A stretch of DNA of 64,000 nucleotides from Diphasiastrum complanatum (GCA_029204225.1 CM055102.1:31676607-31740606), one strand, 5' to 3'; shown: positions 12,101 to 27,300, numbered from the stretch's first letter. The notes: generated from the letters alone by a model not told the origin. Translations and numbers: made by a program.

Positions 12101-14050
12101 TCAAGGCCTTTCAAACAGACCGGGAGTCAGGCAGACATGTTATCTACCGAGATGGTCGGGTGCGTTTCCTTAATGACGCCCCACGCGTTCTTAGTGCTAG
12201 GGACTTGGGGTCCCCGGGTCAGGGAGTGCCCCGGAGCCCCATCCACACCATCTCCGGGTTGGAGTATGGAACTGTGATGGTATACACTCATCTTCCATAG
12301 CTGGAGACCTGATTGATTTCATCACTGGCAAAAACTTATTGCTTTTTATGGAGACTCATGAGAGTCAGGAGAGAGGATTACCTATTTTTCCAGGATACCG
12401 ATGGGATTCTGTATACAGACCTGAGACTAGATCAGCTAGTGGTCATGGATCCGGAGGGGTTACATGCTTATACAAGGAGACACGATGAGCATGCACGTTA
12501 TATCTGGATTCGTATTGTTGGACAGGATATTGGTTTGGACAGGGACCTCTTTGTGGCGGCATGATCTTCATCCTTTGTTGAGGGCACAGGTTCACCCTAC
12601 CTTGATTTATCACCTGATATTATCAGATTCGCAGATTTTTCTCACTGGGGATTTTAATGCCCGAACCTCCTCACGGCAGTCAGAGTTTTATGACATCACC
12701 GACCAGCTCCGCGTTCATGCCCTCGACAGCGATGAGATGGAAGTTACCAGGGTTTCAGAGGACATCCACCCACAAATCTATATTCATATGATTATTCATT
12801 CTCAATTCTCTAACAATGCATTCTCTACAACTTTCGAATTTTTCTTAATAATTGGAGTGCATTCGCTGCCCTGAGCTGCTGGCCCTCCATCGCTACTCTA
12901 ACCTGTCCCTCCATAGGAGCCATTGCCTTTACTCCTGAACCATCCTCTGTTTCCAGCATGGCTTCAGCATCTTCCGTACAGCCAGATCCGCCTACCCCTT
13001 CTCCTTCTATGCCGGTTGCAGTTCCTATCTCCCCATCAAACCCTATTCTTGATAATAGTGAAACTACTGTAGCTATTCCCTTGACTCCAGACACTCCATA
13101 AGCACCTGTTTCTTTCCCTCCATGTGCCTTGGTCAAACTTCTTCGGGATGATCAACTCCGTCTATTTGAATACCTTAACAATCACAGAGAGCAACTGGCT
13201 TTTCATGATTCTCTACTTCTAGTGGTGCAATCGCATCTTCAGAAGTTGGATACTTCCATTCAGGAACTCAAGAACAAAGTTGCAGTTATAAAAAGTGATG
13301 CTTCTTCTCAAATCGCTACTTCAGCTAAAGTCCAACATCTCGAAAATCAGGTGGAACAGCACCATACGGCTGTCCAGTCATGGGCAGATGTGCTTAAAGG
13401 TTCGTCTACAATTATCTCTCCACCTTCGCCTTCACATTTATCTCAGCCACGTTCACTGAGAGCCGTCTGCGAGAACATAAAGCTCTCAACGTTCGTGTTA
13501 GAGGTATTCCGAACTCTCAAAATGTTGTCGAAGAAGCTGAGAAGTTTTTGGAAGGAAATCTTCAACACCATAGCAAAGGTATGGAAATTGCCTGGCGACT
13601 TGGGAAGGACCTTGATACTCTTGACATCCGCTTCACATCAATGTCTCACGGGCGTGAAGTTTTAGGGAAGAGATTCAAATTGCGGGATACCAAAATCTAC
13701 CTGGACGAAGATCTTACCTTCATCCAGGTTCAAGAACGTAAGAAGGCAAGACAAGAAGCTCTATCAACTGGCAAGCGGCTTATCTATCGTGATGGTATTA
13801 TCAGACTTGTCGATCGGAAGCCTATAGTTAATGAGAAGATTTCTGAGATAGAGTTTGAGATAGAGAAATGAAGAGATGTCCAGTTGAACATGTAAATGGT
13901 CTACGCACCATATAATCCTGGCTATATGAATCTTTTCTTAGTTAGTTTTGTCATTTTCCTTTGACGGCATTGATCCATCTTGTGTCCAACTTCTGATGTA
14001 CTCGTTCGTCTTATACACCTTTTGGCATGGAAAAGACGTTAATAAAGCTT

Positions 14051-14145
<95 letters not shown>

Positions 14146-17100
14146 AGCTTGGTAATTTTCCAAACCTGCATTCCTTTAAATGGAAAAACCCATCAGACTT
14201 TGTCGTGATTAGCACCAAACATGTGTCTGCCTGCACCAAGAGCAATACAATGGATTACTTCAATATAGGATAAAAATTCGAATTTTGCAATGAATGGCCA
14301 TTCGTGTTGGTTGTAATATTTAATGGATTATTCTAAAGAATAAAAACATTGAATATTTGATCCAACACGTTTTCAAATAAAAAACTTGGGACTAGAACAA
14401 TAATTTGTTATGAGCAAAATCTATAACGAAAGAGGAAACTCACTTCAAGGTATTGTACATAGGCATACAAAAATGCTGTTGGATTATAACAAGGAAGACA
14501 AATTGGCGAAAAAGTTTCCGTCCTTCTGTACAAGCACAACACGGACCTTACATCTTTATTCCCAACATATGTATGCTTCAATCATGCTTGATGTCATTTT
14601 CAAAAAAACCATAAAGGATGTCAAATGATACAAAAGAATTTTGAGACAACATGATAGCACCAAAAGATCATTCATAAAAAATACCACAGAAATAATCAAT
14701 ACAAACTTACAAAGTAGTGTCTCAAATAAATAGAGTTTAGCAACCATGGTCAAACATGACAAGAAAACATTACAAGACTAAATCTTACACTAAAATAAAT
14801 TTGTGAAGATATATAGCACCATCACCAAATGAAGTTCATTACTTTCACTCTCAATATTCAAATTGCTCTTCAATAAAGCTCATACAAGGAGGGGTCCCCA
14901 CCTTGGCCCTCAACACATGTCCTATGTGAGGAATGTATCTTATGTTTATAAACATAGTGGACTGCACAAGTCCATTGCTCCATTGTTCATTGTGATCCTT
15001 TGTATCCCATGTGATCCCATACTGATCATTTATGTTCTGATTAAGTATTGTTCAAAGCAAAGGGACCCCAATTGCATGTTATATTAGAGATCTCATGCTA
15101 AAATATCAATCTTGTGGGAAACATTGTCTTAAAGGTTAAAGGGACCCCAATTCTAGTTGATGTGCATGATATAACCTTTATCATGAAGTTCATGAATAAG
15201 AATACAAATTTGACTACAAACTGCATCTAATGTTACACCTTCCAAGTGATTATGCATTGTGATTCCTAGTTGAAGTACAATGATGTTATTTTTGTTATGT
15301 AGAATACAATGATGATTATTTTCCATTCTGCATTGTTATTTCTAGTTGAAGGACAGTGATGTTATTTATGTTATGTGGAATACAATGGTGAGAATTATTT
15401 TCCTTACTTTTCAAATATATAACAAGATAGTAGTAAGATGTTCCTTGGGTAGACTATGCATGCTCTAGGAGCTAGAGAACTCCCATGAAACAAATATGTG
15501 CAAAAAACCTAGTGTATTAAAGATGGGCCTACACAGTTAGGCTAATAAGTCAATGACTTTGCAAGATTGAATTGGACTATATGGCAACTGAGAAATTGAG
15601 TCTTAGAATTTGTGAACAAATCCCGCCCAACATTGTTTGGAATGGCTTTGGGTGTGAGCCGGAGCTATAGAATTGAGATACTTCTCCAATGACAACAATG
15701 TAAAATATGAATTTTTCTCCTTACTTTCTAAACACACCAACACAGGCAAGCACTTTAGGCCAACAGGAACATTTACTACAAAGTAAATGATGTAAAGCAG
15801 CTATAAGAACTATATCACCATCATACAGATCAGTTTTGACTTTCGTACCTGAAGGAATCAGAGGATGAGACAAAGTTTGATAACAAAAGGAAATCATCCG
15901 GATGAAGGGATGCTTTGCGAGGTCCAACAATACTTATAACCTGCATTTAACTAATCAGATAAAACTCATGTTCAAAACAGACCTATTGACAAAAATTTGA
16001 TAGAGTCCCCATCTTTGAAATGATGCGGCCCCACAACACTAGATTCACTAACCAGACAAAAGTCACATTCAAAACTGAAACTAGTCACAAGAATAAGGGT
16101 CATAATCATTGCAAAGAATCCGACAAAGTTCTGTAAGATGACTAATCTCTTATACGCTAGAAAAAGCAGTTATGTCTGGAGGCATTCTCATTGTTAAAGA
16201 CTGACTCACAAAGATTCAGCCGTACCTCAAAGAAATAAGTTCTAGATTATCTTCAAGGAATAAAATCATTAACATGTCAAGGTGTGTGATGCTGAATAGA
16301 GTTTTAGTACAAAGGATGCCAGCTCTAGCTACAAAGGTATGTATGCACACAGTAATTGAGGTGGGCCAAAAACCAGGAACACTTAAAATCATTGGACAAA
16401 AGTAACTAAGGACATCCTTGGCTAATGCATTAACTAAACTGCAATTAAATAACTAAATTCCAAGTTCTCAATTTATTTTTATACATAAGACGGTAGCCAC
16501 ACCTTGAACGAAGGTCTCAACTGAGAAACAATAGACGTTGTATTCGGACAGATAGCAAAGATTAAGAAGTATTTATCAGATAAAACATTCAAGTATGCAA
16601 ACTTGAAGAAGGCTTATAATGAAGGAAGAAAAGTATAACTTGTACAAGAAAATCAAGAATCTAACTTCACTGATGCATATTAAAAATAATGAAACATCTT
16701 CGACAGAGAAACGGCATCCAGCAAGATTCCCTAAAACCTAACATTCATTCAATACACTGTCCAGCATAAATGCATTGATTTGAGACAAAGAGCTATTCTG
16801 CAGTGCATGCGAGTGACCTGCAAATTTACAAAATTCAGACTGAGAAGTAAGGCAAAAAAGAATCAAACATGTAATCTCACTAATGCATATTGGAAAGACC
16901 AATTTGAACAAAAAAGGCAAGTTCAAATACATTGGATGACTCCTTCCATCAACATCAACCTAGAATATTTAGTGTTATGCAACACTCTGGAAGCCAAAAT
17001 CATGAATTGAGCAGAGCAGAAGTTTCTAAACATTAGATGTTTCATAACATACCACACACTCAACTATCAAAGGCCATCGTCTGTATCCAATCCTTACAAA

Positions 17101-20100
17101 ATATGTTTCCAAGGGAAAAAAACATACTAGCATGCTACGGATGTAGTAACAATACTAACCTTTGAACCACACATCAGCAATGCAAAAAGAACTCCTGAAT
17201 CTGCAACATCCTGTAAGGCAGCTCCTGCAGCTTGTCTTGCAGTATATGGCAATGGTAGGCAAGTGTAAGCATGGAGAAATGTGGTGAAATTCCTGGAAGC
17301 AAGCACCTTTCAATCAATTTGTGTACAGGAAAATTTTACGGTGATGTTGAGACTCCCAACATTTCCAAATCAATCTCAGAAAACGCACTCAGCAAACAGC
17401 CACAGTACCACAGCTTTGTTCTACAGGAACATTACGCCTAGACGGGAACACTACCAAGCAATAAGTAGCAACTAAATACCAATGGAGAAAGGTGAAAGGT
17501 GAACAAGCAACCCGTAAGTTTGAAAACTTGTAAATGGAGAAAGTCAAACCAGTTTAACAATCCAAGGGATGAATAATTTGGTTGTTTAAGAGGTCCATTT
17601 TGTGTTGAAAATTTAAAAAGTGAAAGCTCAAGTGGTTATTTCACATGCTTCCAAGAATACATCATTCCCAAACATGTCCTCGAGGCTCGAACACAATTTG
17701 GTGGCAGAGACAAGCAGGTTATGGTTTGGATTTGAATGCATCAACATCTCAGAGGTTACTTGAACATCATATAGTTATGCTCTCTTTCACAACAGCACGA
17801 GAATATTATGACAGATATCACATCTTTCAGGTTTAAATCAAAGATACGAGCCTTGAGATAAACACAACCAATGAGCAACATCCTAGTTAAAGCAGATATA
17901 TTTACTAGTCCATAGCTGACCTACTCTAGAAGCTTAAGAAATTTATGCAACATTTATTTTTAGGCAGATAAACTTCGAGCATTCTGACTCCTTTCTAAGT
18001 AAAGGAGTTTCGAATTAAGCAGTATTTACAACAAGATTATAACATTCCTTCATATTTGAAGTTGACATCAGGTCATGTAAACAGCTAGAAATCTCAATAC
18101 AACAAGCACTGAGACTAAATGGCTGATATGAGTCCAATAACACTGATATGTCTTTATTGTCCAGATGTAACTAGCTAATCAGAAACCACTTCAGAGTAGA
18201 ATTCCAGATGTCCATAACCAATGGTAAACTTTTAGATCATTATGCTTTGGCAGGTTGGTCTTAAACTCTGCTAGTCACATATGTGTGCTTTGCACATAGG
18301 CGAAACAGCTTTTTGCTCACTTAGCCCATTCTGACTCTTTGATAACTAGGACAAGTCTGCTATTTGTAAAACATGTTTATCTTAGAAAGGTACAAAGTAT
18401 CATCTCTCAATCTTTTCAGTTAATTTTTACATTGTAGGCAAGTTTCTGGAGTAATGTCACTACACACTTTCTGTCCCCGATGAGGCTTGAAAGTGAACAT
18501 ATCGAAGACCAAAGTAATGGTCTTCAATACCTCCAGAGCATTCATGCAGCGTCAGGAGTTCTTCCTTGATGGCCAGCCCTTGGATATTGTCTCATCATAT
18601 ACCTACTTGGGAGTTTTATTCACTGGACCTATCTTTACTATGAGACGGGCAGCATCGGATCATCTTGGAAAGGGTCACTCCTCCCTTATCCAGCTTGAGA
18701 GATTTTGTTTCCAGAGTCATATCTATGATGCTCCCAGTAAGTGTAGCCTTTTCGACACTATGGTTACTCCCACAGCACTATATGTGTACAGGTCTCACTT
18801 CCTCAGATTGGTCTCGCATCTCCCGGCTCCAGGTCACCATGTTATCACGGATTATTCGGGCTAAGCCCTCAGTCCGCACCAGATTATCGTCGCGGAGTTT
18901 GTTGTCCCTCCTTTGATCGTGGATGTCCTTTTTTAGCTCATTATATATTTTCAAAGAGTTCTAACTCTCCCCTCTGATAGATACTCTTACCTAGGAGTCT
19001 CATCTTTGAGATTATTAGATGATCATGGAGTTCATTTCGCAAGGTATTCCCAGGCGGTACAATTCCTTAGTACGTTTGGTATTTCACTCTCGCCCCCCCC
19101 CAGTAGGCACTCATGATTATATCAGACGTTCTCTCTACCGTGCATACCTTCAGTACACTTGGCAGGGGCAGTTGAGCGTGAAGCCAGATTTCTATCGGAC
19201 ACACTTCTTGGACTTGGACACATCAGGTTTTCCTATACAAGCACTTTACCTTGACCATGGTCTGTCACATTGCCTACGCTTCACTCTTGGGCAGTTTCGG
19301 GTCTCTTCTCACCAGTTGGCTATTGAGACGGGACGACACCAAGGTATTCCACGCGAGCAGAGATTATGTCAGATGTGTTCCTTGGGGGAGGCGGAATCAG
19401 AGGAGCATTTCCTTTTCAGATGCCCAGCTTATTATGAGATCCGTGGATGTTATCATTGTCTTTTTAGAGACACACCCTCTCTCCACTCTCTCATCACTTA
19501 TGTCGATCCTCGATGTGTCGCTCTTATGTTATACGAGATGTCTTTATTGCCTAAATTGTCATGTCAATTAAAAAGGATCAAAGTACTGAGACTTCCAAAA
19601 AATAGAATTAAAACCCTTTGCATAACATAAAGAAAAGCATTCAATTTTTTGCAATACAAAATAAAATTTATTTTATATCGACCTTAATGCACAAAGAGAT
19701 GTTAGGGATCCACAAATAGGGGTTTTGAGGCTTACCACTTAGTTATCTAATGAAATTACAGAGAAGCACAGAGAAAAAACTTGCAAGGTTTTTAGGACTA
19801 TCATTTCAAAGAAATCTGATGAAAGACCAAGACTTCAATAACAATGTGAAAATCTGCAAATTTAAGATTGCTCCAACAAAAAGAAACGATAGTTGCATAC
19901 CAATTGAAGGCATGTACCAAAGAGGAGAACACAACATCAGTGCCTCCAAGCAATGGTCTCATATCAAATTTTGAATTCTTCTCAAAACATTTATCCACTG
20001 CCTTGGTCAAAAGAAGTAAGAGCTGCATAATGAGCATTGGAAAAAATGAATATTGTGTATGCTTACTCAAAACCAGATCATTGATTGATACATAGCAATG

Positions 20101-23100
20101 TTGAAAGACAAAACATTATCGCAATGCTCAAGCTAGGGTTATCCCAAACATAGCAAACATCTCATATAATCTTCAACCTCTATGGGAGCTTATATCCAAA
20201 ATCTTCAATCATTATGCAAAGCTGTGTCGCCCGTTCTGGAACAGAACGCGTTCCAGAACTTCGTTCTAGATTGAGCCAAAAAAGACATTACTTTCAATAT
20301 GTACTGAAACAAGTATGTTAATATCTTTTTATTCCGATTTTCTACAACGCTGTTTTTCAAGAACGTTCATTGAACTCAACAGCTGACTTCTGAAGGTGTT
20401 TTGGTGCTGTCAATCATTCATCCTTGCATCATTAGTGGAAGCTGTGTGTCAGAAGGTGTCTCTTTCTTTTCTGACTTTCTACAAAATTGTTTGCAAAAAC
20501 ATTTATTGATCTCCACAGCTGATCCGCTTAACATGTTTGCGGCCCTCGCCCTGGCCTGGCTGACACTCTGTTGTATTATTTCCGCGCTTCCTGCTAAAGA
20601 TGTTGGCAGTTGCAATTGCCCTTATTCAGTTCTTCTGCAGTCACCCACACACCGCGCACCCCCCCCCCCCCCCCGGGGTGGGTAGTTTCACTCCTACCTA
20701 AGCATTCCGCCTCCTCAAATAGTGGTGGGATCGAGACTTTCCACATTCTCATCCTCAAAACCTCAGAACAGCTTTCTCTGATGCAAAGGCAGGACTATAT
20801 CCTCCAATGCCCCATTCACGAAGTTATTATGTGAATGTTGTGGCAAGCCACTTTCTTCGACCCAAAGGTATTCTGACAAATACTAAGAAACTTATACCAT
20901 TCATGATTTTGCGTTAAAGCATGCAAAGTAAAGAGCAGCACAATAAAATAATTAGGATCATGATGATATGACAAAACTGCTTACAGCAGTAGCCACATAA
21001 CACTCAAAGCATGAAGCACATAATATGATGACCATTTTCCTAAGGGCATAAACAGTTTGCAGCTGATGAAAATGAAGAGTATATAGTGGACTCATGCAAA
21101 AATTCATTTTACACCTTCAGCACAAAACTTGGAACATATCTTGCAAGCCTTCAATCTGCATCACTTCCGTATTTGCACCATTAGGGATATTAAGTTTGGA
21201 AGCAGGAGATTTGGCCGTCCAGAACTGAAAACATCTATGAGTTTAGGAGCCAGTCTTTAAAAAGAAATAAAAAGGACAAGAAGCTGCTTGGCTCAGAAAA
21301 AAATCCATACACAGCACGACAGAGAAAACATAGAAATAATCCAATGCAGAGACCATTCAAAAGCAGCTCCACTTCATCATGCTTGAAAGTTTCTAAGTTT
21401 AGTCTACGCGAGTGTTGCCTACTATGTATCATGCTTACGATCACTATAGAGGGACGCAAAACAAAAGAATGAGGAACGCATAGTATAAATGAATCCTCAA
21501 TATATCAATTATTGAGGCTTCATCATAAATAAAGTTGCAGGGATCAATTGCGGAATGAGTTCACATAAACCTTCATTTGTATGCCAATCAATACAACAGT
21601 TCACGTTGCTGCCTAAAATTAAACAATTTAGCTTTTCACTTTGAGAAGGAATGCATGCTTTATCACTGTATGCTTTCATAAAAAAAGAATGCAGGCTATC
21701 TGGATATTCAGAAATTAAAGTGTATACGAGGACAAAATACCTGACCATGTAAGAGCTCAAGTTGGCGCTGTAAAGCCTGGATAGGCTCTTCAGTTGCGCA
21801 TATTGAGACCAAAAAGATTGGACCTTTCACTAAAAACACTATCTGAAACCAAATAGCCAGAAAAGACGTTAGGATAAGTAAGTTCAATCAGATCCATGCA
21901 CCAGTGCATGTACTTGTTATAAAGAATGTGATATCAAGACACATTGATGTTTATTAAAAAGGGCACTGAGGGGAGTTAACCTATTATATCTTTTCAGAAA
22001 GTAGCACTGTTTCATTTGAGCTACTGTACTCCTCCAAGATCATAGATAAACTCCTTGTAGAAACTTTAGCTAGCAAAAATACCATGCACAAAAAACAGCA
22101 AACTAAAATTGATATCACAGCAAGGCTATTAAACGAGAAGTGAAAGGATTCATAAACAAACCTGATGATTACCAGCTCGTATTGACTGGATGCAATCGCC
22201 ACTGTCATAGTCCAAAACAGCACACAGCAAACAAAATAACAGTCAGCCCTGCAACTTACAATAAGATGCTCCAGCACCATCAAAGCACGACAATGAGAAT
22301 GACTTCAAAAGAGACATCAAATTCTATCCTTCCACACTCTGATGAACTGCACAGACCTGTTCTGGACAAATGACATGATAGCTTGTATGGTTGCCGAAAA
22401 TCCTGCCAATCTATTTTCATCACCATATCTGTAGCATTATAGTACCACAGTTATGAATACTACAGATGCTCTGAATACTACAGCTGCTCTGCTCCTCACG
22501 AATGATAGCAGGCCACAGAAATGCAAAACAGAACATGTTGGCTTATAAAATCTGCTTGATTGAAATCCAACCTAGAATAAATGGGCTTTCCGGCGTTACT
22601 GAGTATCAAAAAATGCTTCTTATGCCCTCGCCATGAGGGGGAGGCATCATCCTGCAAAAGAATAAATAGCTACAATCACTCAAGTGGCAAATAGTGATAC
22701 GTAAGAAACAGATATTTTGAATGGCCAACTTTTTGCTTTGTTGATTGTGTTCACAATGTCATATTCCTGATCAACAACGACTCGCATCAAGAAGAGCATT
22801 CTCTGAAGACATCTGGATAAGCGCTTTGCAATAGATAGTTACCATTGATGTAGCCCCCACAAGCTATGAGGATAGAAGTGTAAAATTAAAGATGATTTCT
22901 GGAAATCATTAACGAATCGAGAGATGGTTGAAATGAAATTCTAACGACATTAAAGGGGTTGAACGCATCAGAAGTATAACCAGGTCAGATGTTTAAGGAC
23001 TATTATTGCACAAAGTTACTTTGAAGACATATTGACTCAATGTAGTCTTTGATAGTAACTGAACACATTCATAAAAATCTTTCGCTTTAGGAAGACTATC

Positions 23101-24352
23101 CACAAAGTTTTAAGAGCATCAATTGTTAGAAAAAAGACTTGTTCATACAAGTAACCAAGAAAAGATTCCCGGTGTGTCTAAACAATAGCCATACACATAT
23201 GGAAGAGAACACAAGTGATGAGATGAACAACTATGTCCCATTGCAAATGTGATAAGGAGCACTACGTCATACAAATTTTAGCCATAATGTCTCTAGACTA
23301 ATAATAAAAAAGCAACATACAAGCAATTACCTAAATGATGCCTCTATATATGGTAAAAGTACCCAACTCTATCTATAGCAAAACTTGTGCTCTAAATCAA
23401 GCACTCTAACCTCTAACTCCAGTCAACATCAAGTCAACTTGAATATGCTGAATATAGGCCCCTAGTAACAGCTAGCAGGCTGGCCTCAAATATTCTAGAC
23501 AATAACAATAGGGGTAACAAATAAACATTGATTCTAAGTTCTAACACTCCCCTTAATGTTTACATTGTTGCGTTCTGGAACGTGCATTCCAAACATGAGA
23601 TCAGCGATCCACAACCCAGCTTGCAAAAAAAAAAAAAAAATGCTAATGGCTGAATTATTTTTTTGATAATCTGATTAGTGCTATATGAACTTAAAAATCA
23701 TCAATGAACGCATTAGAAGAACAACGTATTGATGAACTGGAAAGAGGCAAAAATAACATTGCATAGAGACTACAGCTATATTGATCTGGTCAATTACAAA
23801 TAGAGATACACTGCAAACCAAAAAAACGTTGGAGTGAAAACAATCCACGTTACAAGCTTACTGAATCCAACTAAATAGGAAAGCACCTAAGATCACAGAA
23901 ACTTCTGATGGTTGATTAACACCTACGAGAAGTCTAGAGAGTGCTACAAGCAACACACACTCTTGCCTTGATAGCACAGGTATATAAGCCTTCATAGAAC
24001 GGTTTTAGGAGCTCAGTCAAGGATTGTACAGGGTGCGTATGGCTGAATTTCAACCATTTATCCATGTCATGATTACTAAATTATTGAAAGTTTATCTATA
24101 AAGTAGGCCATTAAGTTGTCTTTCACAACTTCACCCTTATCCTCACTCATCATCCCTGAGTTTAGGACTCAACTAGCATTAAGAGTGATAATTACTTGCA
24201 ATAGCAAGGGCTTTTCTTAGTATGCACTGTTTAAGAACCTACTGCTAATTGAACCGGCATAACCCCACCCTTTTATATAGTTTTCCTAAAAAAAATTTAA
24301 GGAGAAGCAAAAAAAATAAAGGCACAGGAAAAAAAATCCAATACATACATAA

Positions 24353-24397
<45 letters not shown>

Positions 24398-27300
24398 CCA
24401 GGAAACCCTAACCCTAATCTCCGAATACATTATGGAACGAGTATAGTCACTAACAAGAACTATGCATAACATAATTATGCATGTATATCCTTCATCGCAC
24501 TCATGTAATGAAGATCTTCAACTAGTGTATGATCCATGATCATTTGATCTTGATGTCTTCATTACTCAATGTAGACCTCCTTCGCATGTTGATCCTCTTT
24601 GTATGATCCTACTTCAAATCAATGTTGAGTCGAATCGCGATTCGTTGAAAAAACCGCAATTCGAAAGTCCTTTTTGAAAAGGTCCGGTTCGAACCGTTTT
24701 TTGACTGTTCGAACCGTTTTCAAAAAAAAAAAAACTCGTCGCCGCCTTCTCGTCGGACCTCCTGCTCGTTACCTCCTGCTCCTCGCAACTCATTTCGTTA
24801 CCTCCTGCTCGTTACCTCCTGCTCCTCGCGGCTCGTTACCTCCTGCTCCTCGCGACTCGTTACCTCCTGTGCTCGTTACCTCCTGCAGCCTGCTCGTTAC
24901 CTCCTCCCGAAGGTTCCCAAATTTCCGCTCCCGAAGGTTCCCAGATTTCCGCACCCACGAGAGAGAGAGATCCGAGACAGAATCCAGATCCGTGCGAGAA
25001 ATCCGAGAGAGAGAGAGAGGGGTGGAGTTGTGTGAGAGGGGTGGAATTGTGTGTGTGGCTGTTGACGTGTGTGTTCAGTGTGTGTGACTGTTGACAAATG
25101 TGTGTGTGTGTGTGTGTGTGTGTGTTAAATGTTTGACCTTCGAACTTAGCCCTGCTCAGACCTTCTTGTCGTGATTTTGATCTGATCCTTGAATTTATTT
25201 TTCACCTTCTGATTTTCAAGCTCCTAAACACAGCGAACAATTAGTAGCTATAATCTGGCTATAAATCAGCAATCAGTCTCAACTCAACCAGTGAACAATT
25301 TGCAGTTCACTCCAGCGATCAAGTTCGATTCAAACACGGTTCGAAAAGGCAATTCGAAAGGTACCCTTCAAATGACTTTCCAATGTCTTGCTTTTGTATA
25401 AATGTCCCTTATTGCATATGTGTGGCCTTCATGACTGCAACATATGACCTGATTCCTTGGGATCAAACAGATTGACTCCCCTTGAATCAAATAATATAGA
25501 TAGGATAGCCTTTGCCATAACTTTGTTGCTTGAAGATTGACTCCCTTGGTCTCTTTGAACATCTTCCAAGCTACCATCAATATGTAAGGATCTCACCAAC
25601 ACCCATAAAAAAATGTAACCCTTTTTAATTAGCAAAGCACCATTATAACTTGTAAATAGTTGACTCCACCTATGTTGAATCCTTGAATTGACTCGACTTT
25701 AATCCTTCGGGTACTCTCATAAGTTACCGCTTGTGATGGACTTAGCTTAACTATTCCCCTTGGATGTCCATTTTGAAAACCAGATCATTGTTGCAAATTT
25801 CGTTTGCAACTGGATCATTGCCAATATCGATCATGGAAGTTGTTGTGTTGGCCTACGTGTGAAGAAGCTTGTAGCTTTGGACAAACCAGAGACTCCTTTG
25901 CCCGAGCATGTACAACAAGGTTGCCAACGACTTGCTTCATCGAATCAAAGCCTTGGGTCAAACTTGAGATTTGCCCGTCGATTGGATGGAGGTTAGAATT
26001 GACAAGAAATTGTAGGGGTGGTGGATCTTTTACGAAGAAGGACCGCAATTGATCTTTTATGAAGAAGAAAAATCATCAAAGAACTGACAAAGATTTATAA
26101 AGAACTGTCAAAGTTTGTGGAAAAGAAGCACGGTCAAAGGACATGTTGTCTAGGAAGGATACGTACATCAAATTTATGGGCAATAACAAGTGTAAGCCAA
26201 GGCAATCATCTTGTGGTGGCAACAACACAATCCTGTTAGGGTTTCAACAGGTTATTAGGTCAATTGTAAACCTACAAGTTACGGTCCTACCATGTAGAAG
26301 TGAATTTGCAGTTGAGGGCAAAATTTCGGTTGGAATTTTAGCCTAAAAGTTAGGGTTGAGCAAAGTAAAAGATCAGGTATGCAAATCAAATTAGTTTTCG
26401 TCAATGGTGTGGAAACAGACCAAAATGTCAGGTAAACCTACTTGGGGTGGCATGCAAATGTGCACGTTGTTGACTGAGGTTATTGATGGATATTTCTAAG
26501 AAGACCTAAACGCAAAGGTACACAATATACCTGATTAGAATTGCACGTACGAACACATGTTATTGGCTGCGGTTGGTTGAAGATTTCTATGAGAAATCTG
26601 AAGCATACTCAATTGAATGGTAAAAGCAATAATATCACGTGAGATTTATGATTAATCAAAGTGATTGTTTTGTTGTGGTTGTCAAGTAAATTCCTGGATA
26701 CCGTCCAAGTCATAGTTGATTACTCATGTGCATTGTGATGGTACCAAGTGAAGATCGGTTCTACTAAGAAGGTCTACTCTAAGTTGAAGAAAAGTTCGAT
26801 GTTTTCTTCGAATTCTTGTATCTATCCAAGTCTTTCTTGAATATTGGCACTAACACTAGTTGCAATTGGCATGTTTCAAAAGTGCAAAGAGATTGAGACT
26901 TAGGAACATCATATGCATCGTCTGATATGGTAAACACTTGATAAACCCTCTAGGTTCTCAACTCAAAAAGTGCTGCCTTTTTCAAAGTTTGGCTCTAACA
27001 CTATTTGTAATTGGCATGTTTCAAAGTTATAAGAGATTACATTCACATGAAAATGTCATCGCTTCACTGACCTCATCCGGGTGCCGTTTTCCAGGTATCC
27101 AGTTTGCTGCTTGTAGATTATGATCATCCCTGCATCCATTTTCCGCTATTGCATCCCCAATTTCCTCCAATCCACTCACACTAGAAACACTAGCTGGACT
27201 ACTTCCACTTCCAGCCACGTAGCCGCTTGTGCCTCCACTACTGCCGCTCTGACTAAGAGGCACTTCCAGAAAGGGTTCCGAAACATCTTCATCACTTTCT

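Noticed and set aside
15721..15842. Possible MON1 exon following exon 8 ('[14 protein letters not shown]')
   Set aside because: At first it looked like the missing segment. The true exons 9 and 10 were then found at 14525-14444 and 14230-14166 with matching phases, so this is read-through into intron 8.
24405..24418. Interstitial telomere repeat (CCCTAACCCTAA)
   Set aside because: Only about two units. Chance or a telo-box-like motif is enough to explain it.
25368..26346. Short open frames in MON1 intron 1 suggesting another gene
   Set aside because: No motif, no splice-supported partner exons, and no retroelement domain could be confirmed.
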